From positions 7,378,001 through 7,442,000 of the forward strand of contig OY821789.1 of assembly GCA_963682175.1 (NCBI GenBank): 64,000 nt of DNA, given 5' to 3'. A program made the position numbers and the translations under genes. Shown in pieces: positions 60,545 through 64,000 of this stretch; position 1 is the first letter of the stretch, and each line of letters starts with the position of its first letter. This stretch comes from Triglochin maritima. Lineage: Eukaryota > Streptophyta > Magnoliopsida > Alismatales > Juncaginaceae. The notes below the pieces were generated by a model. It made no database searches and was not told the DNA's origin. It saw only the letters and a program-made list of their open reading frames with translations.

Positions 60545-61235
60545 GACCCTCTCAACGGGTGCCCCAAACGGGATGCACAAATATTAGTTTGGCATTTTGT
60601 TGTACCCTCGAATGGGGGTGCAAAAATGTCAGGTCGACATGTCGTGAGGTGGATGGGTGGAGGCAACGTGGCCTCCACCCATTGGTTTGTTTTTTTGTTT
60701 TATTATTTAGTTTTTAATTTTTGTTTTATATTTAGTTTTTGTTTTAGTTGTTTTTATTGGATAAAATAATATAATTTTTTAACATTCTCTTTCCCTACAT
60801 TATTTGGAGGTCAGATCTCAGATAAAATAAAAATATATATAACATATTTAAAAAAATATATATAACATATTTAAAAATATATTTCAAAAACATATTGAAA
60901 GCGATTTTAAAATTGGCGGGAACACACGTTTAATGTTTAATAAAATTTATTTTGAATTATCTGTAAATATTCACATTTAATTATAATAAGATATGATTAA
61001 TAAAATATATGATATAATTAATTAGAATCGTGAGAAATTAAAAATGAGGGAAAAATAAATAATGTAGAAGTGAGAAAATGTTGATGTGACTAGATTGACA
61101 TTTATGGGTGAATTGTTGCTGCGAGGTGAATAGTAGAAAGATAGAGAAGATAAATGTCATGCTGATGTGGCGAAGAAAGTGAACGCTGATTTCGCTAGGT
61201 TGACATATATGAAAATGTCATGACAAAATATGGTG
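60545..61235. mobile_element. PIF/Harbinger-like MITE (right of a tandem pair)
   Basis: 691 bp flanked by TAA at 60542-60544 and 61236-61238. Left end GACCCTCTCAACGGGTGCCC; right end read inward CACCATATTTTGTCATGAC. The interior is AT-rich and the left 140 bp GC-rich, as in sister elements. The right end matches the family less well. Confidence 0.55.
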
Positions 61236-61388
61236 TAAGAACTAATTACCTAAACAAAATGTCTTTTCCAATGACCGAGTGATTTGCATTGAATGATCGT
61301 GCTCTGTTGTTATCTGCTAACCCGAATTATCTATCAACAACAGCCTGAAAGCTAAGCAACTTTATCTAAAAAAGGAAATAATGTAGGT

Positions 61389-62925
61389 TAGGCATGTCAA
61401 TCGTGTCGTGTACGTGTTTATCGTGTCGTGTTTGATTGGATGCTAACATGTATTGGGTATACACAAACCCGACACGATAAACAATCATGTACATGAACCC
61501 GGACACGAACACGACACGGTAATAATCGTGTATACACGACACGATACGATTTGTACATGAATTATTATCGGGTCGTGTAACACAATACACGATAATACCC
61601 GAATGAACACGATAAGTACCTACAAACACGATAAGAACTTACATACACAATACATACCTATATGGACGATAATGACCTGTATACACGAATAACCACGATA
61701 ATACATGTATACAGTAACCGACACGATAAAGACCTAATTACACGATTATGTACCCGATTACACGAAAAACACAAAATTGTAGAATTTCTGGAAAATACCA
61801 AATAAACCTAGCAAATACAAGAATATTATAGTATAATACTAATTTCCTCTAGTTCAAAGCTTCAAATAAATGGTTTCACAACAAATAATGGTCTAATACA
61901 TGTAAAAAAACATATCACTTCAAGGCTTCAAGTTCATTCTCCAAAGCTTGAAGTCCAACTCCTTCTACTTTCAACTTTGTCTCTTCATGTTTCTCCAAGG
62001 CTTAAAGAAAATATATCAAGAACAAAGACAGAGAGCATCAAGCTAACATGCCTTAAATCCATTGCTGCGCACACACAGAAAGAAAAGATAATAAAATAAA
62101 CTTATCTAAACCAGATCAAAATATACAAATCAATTTCGGTTCGTAAAGTATAATTTACCAAAGATTCCTAAATATTACGATTTACCAAAGATTCCTAAAC
62201 AGTCAAGAGTCCACATTTCTGACCAAAACAGAGATTTTAACCAATCTCGTTGGTCTAAACAACAAATAAAGTAAAAATGATATGAGGTCATCATAGATAG
62301 CACTGCAACAAGCCATTCCTAAATAAAACTTCATTAGATCAACAAACAATCCTAAATAAAAGAGGTCACAAATCCTATGTCCTTGCTACCAAAGCAGAAC
62401 CAATTTTCTAAGAAATTTGTTCCAAAGTAGAAGGGCAAGGAAAACGAATCATGTCACAAGAGAAAACATCAAATATAAAGGTAAAAAATCAGTGCTACAA
62501 ATCATTCTAAGTCCTAAATAAAATGCCACATTAGTGCTACAAATTATGTGCTTTGTTGATAACACCTTACCAAGAGGAACAAGTGGTGGGCCGACGGCAA
62601 GATGAGGGGTTGGGCTGGGGAGTGGAGTGGAGGGTCTGGGGCAAGAGGAGAGCCAGTGGGGACAGGAGGGGCTACCGGGCTGGGTTGGGGAGTGGAGGGC
62701 CGACGATGAGAGGAGGGTCAATTGCTGAGCGGTGGGGAGTGGAACAAGTTAGGGTTAGGGATTTCGCAAGGCTAGGATTTCTGGGAGCGACACTATACAC
62801 GAATTTGACCCGATAAGGGTTCGTGTATCGTGTCGTGTATATTTATCGTGTATTCGTGTACAGGTTCTTGTACCCATATACTAAATTATCGTGTGATGTT
62901 ATCGTGTCTGATTTTGACAGGTCTA
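61389..62925. mobile_element. Non-autonomous hAT element, 1537 bp
   Basis: A perfect 8-bp duplication ATGTAGGT (61381-61388 and 62926-62933) flanks inverted ends TAGGCATGTCAATCGTGTCG and, read from the right, TAGACCTGTCAAAATCAGAC. Both subterminal regions are packed with CACGATAA / ATCGTGT motifs (about 61400-61760 left, 62780-62915 right). I see no hAT transposase; a 62553-62816 (+) frame in the right part has no recognisable features. Confidence 0.92.
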
Positions 62926-62933
62926 ATGTAGGT

Positions 62934-64000
62934 AGATATGTCAAAATTATAACATTTGGTGCAAGATTGTGTTATTGGACGATGTTTATATTCAGTTGAC
63001 AAAGTTTAACCAGTTTTTTTTCATATTGCATTATAGGCTAAAATAATTCTACTTCACAATTCTAATTTTGGGTCAATAAAGGACATAAAAATGATTTTTT
63101 TCCAATGAAGTATTTATTTTTATTCTAGTTTCACTTTGTAAATACTAAATCAAACAACACTTAAGTATCATTTATGTGAATGGATAATTCAACCAAGAAA
63201 CAGCAAAACTAGCTGAATGGATAAATGACCAAATTATCGTTCCCCATATTGGCAATGCGAAGTTATTTTAAAAGGTATTTTCATTAGACTAACAAGTTGG
63301 GGCAATCTAGAAAGCACAATCAATGCCTTAAGAAAGTACTTTTTTCACTAAGCTCCTTAGATGGAGCATGCAAAGTGCAAACCACCATCCATTTACATGT
63401 TATAATCATATAAATTCGAAGTATATCATCCTTAATTTTACCTTTAATGTTGATAAGGAAAACTGATACTTTTCCACACAACCATTTACCAGCATCCGCG
63501 ATCAAATCTACCATGACGTTAAACAAATTTAACATAGCAGATAGCACCAATATCCCAAAATTATTGAAAGGTGCTTGGAACAAATTTTGTTCTTGGAAGA
63601 ATTAAACAAATTTATTGAAAGAAAATTAACACAGCAACAATATCACAAATTATAGGTGCTTGGAAGAACTGCAATTATTTTCCATAGATATCGCGATGTC
63701 ATAAGAAAAATCATAGCATTCATTCTGCTAACTCATTTATTGTGTTACTTAGTCCAATTCCAAGACTTTAGCGTTGGAGTGTTGTTGATCCAAGGTTATA
63801 TGCATCATCATTACTGGGGTGGTTTGCGATGTGCATTATGCATTTGCAATATACATTTCTGATTTGTATTAACCCATAACATTATTTGTCCTTCACAACC
63901 GCTATCACCAACACAATTTCGCCATATGCACAAAAACCTTAACATCAAAACGTTTTCGGTTCAATCGGATGGCAAAAGGAAACAAAACATCACCAGTTAA
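62934..64000. other. Intergenic to window edge, no gene recognised
   Basis: Two modest open frames (63583-63320 minus, 87 residues, partly hydrophobic; 63656-63862 plus, 68 residues) have no features I recognise. A gene continuing beyond the window cannot be excluded. Confidence 0.4.

Overview
This is nuclear DNA from a flowering plant, most likely a eudicot. It has five intron-containing or plant-type loci spread through AT-rich sequence crowded with transposable elements: plant chromovirus retrotransposons, Harbinger, hAT and Mutator-like non-autonomous elements. I cannot name the species. The host genes are an R2R3-MYB of the MYB46/MYB83 type (2411-4420, +), a DTX42/FRD3-type MATE citrate transporter (18302-22001, -, 13 coding exons that I could splice into one 553-residue frame), a plastid 2-oxoglutarate/malate translocator DiT1 (32810-41310, -, 3 exons, 552 residues) and an ankyrin plus tandem-CCCH zinc-finger protein of the AtC3H56/C3H30 (TZF7/8) type (53402-55495, -).

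Layout. 1-1583 is the 3' part of an LTR cut by the window edge. 2411-4420 is MYB46 with one intron that carries a small inverted-repeat element. 5391-13919 is a complete, very young Ty3/gypsy chromovirus in minus orientation: two 1957-bp LTRs with only two differences that I could find, a perfect 5-bp target duplication, a primer-binding site, a polypurine tract and one uninterrupted gag-pol frame. 15101-17217 is a solo LTR of a related family. 18302-22001 is the MATE gene. 22-32.8 kb is gene-poor, with hAT-like, Harbinger-like and long-inverted-repeat elements. 32.8-41.3 kb is DiT1 with a 4.9-kb first intron full of insertions. 43.9-45.7 kb is a Mutator-like element whose interior has become a higher-order minisatellite. 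46.5-50.4 kb holds more inverted-repeat elements and a poly-G tract beside a hairpin-rich segment. 53.4-55.8 kb is the CCCH gene with a 5'UTR intron. 56.1-62.9 kb is a run of five well-delimited insertions (three Harbinger-like, one solo LTR, one hAT).

The host genes do not form a pathway. MYB46 drives secondary-wall synthesis, the MATE protein would move citrate, DiT1 exchanges dicarboxylates across the chloroplast envelope, and the CCCH protein is a stress/RNA-binding regulator. Their linkage is informative: from memory, C3H56, DiT1 and MYB46 are adjacent loci in Arabidopsis (At5g12850/60/70), so this looks like a conserved gene block expanded by transposons.

The most unusual structure is inside the LTRs. 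All four copies of this LTR group carry an array of paired 10-bp palindromes (CGGTCGACCG and near variants). The two members of a pair start almost always 20-22 bp apart, about two helical turns, and pairs recur roughly every 45-90 bp. The array begins about 300-350 bp downstream of the LTR TATA box. The spacing survives even where the sites themselves have decayed.
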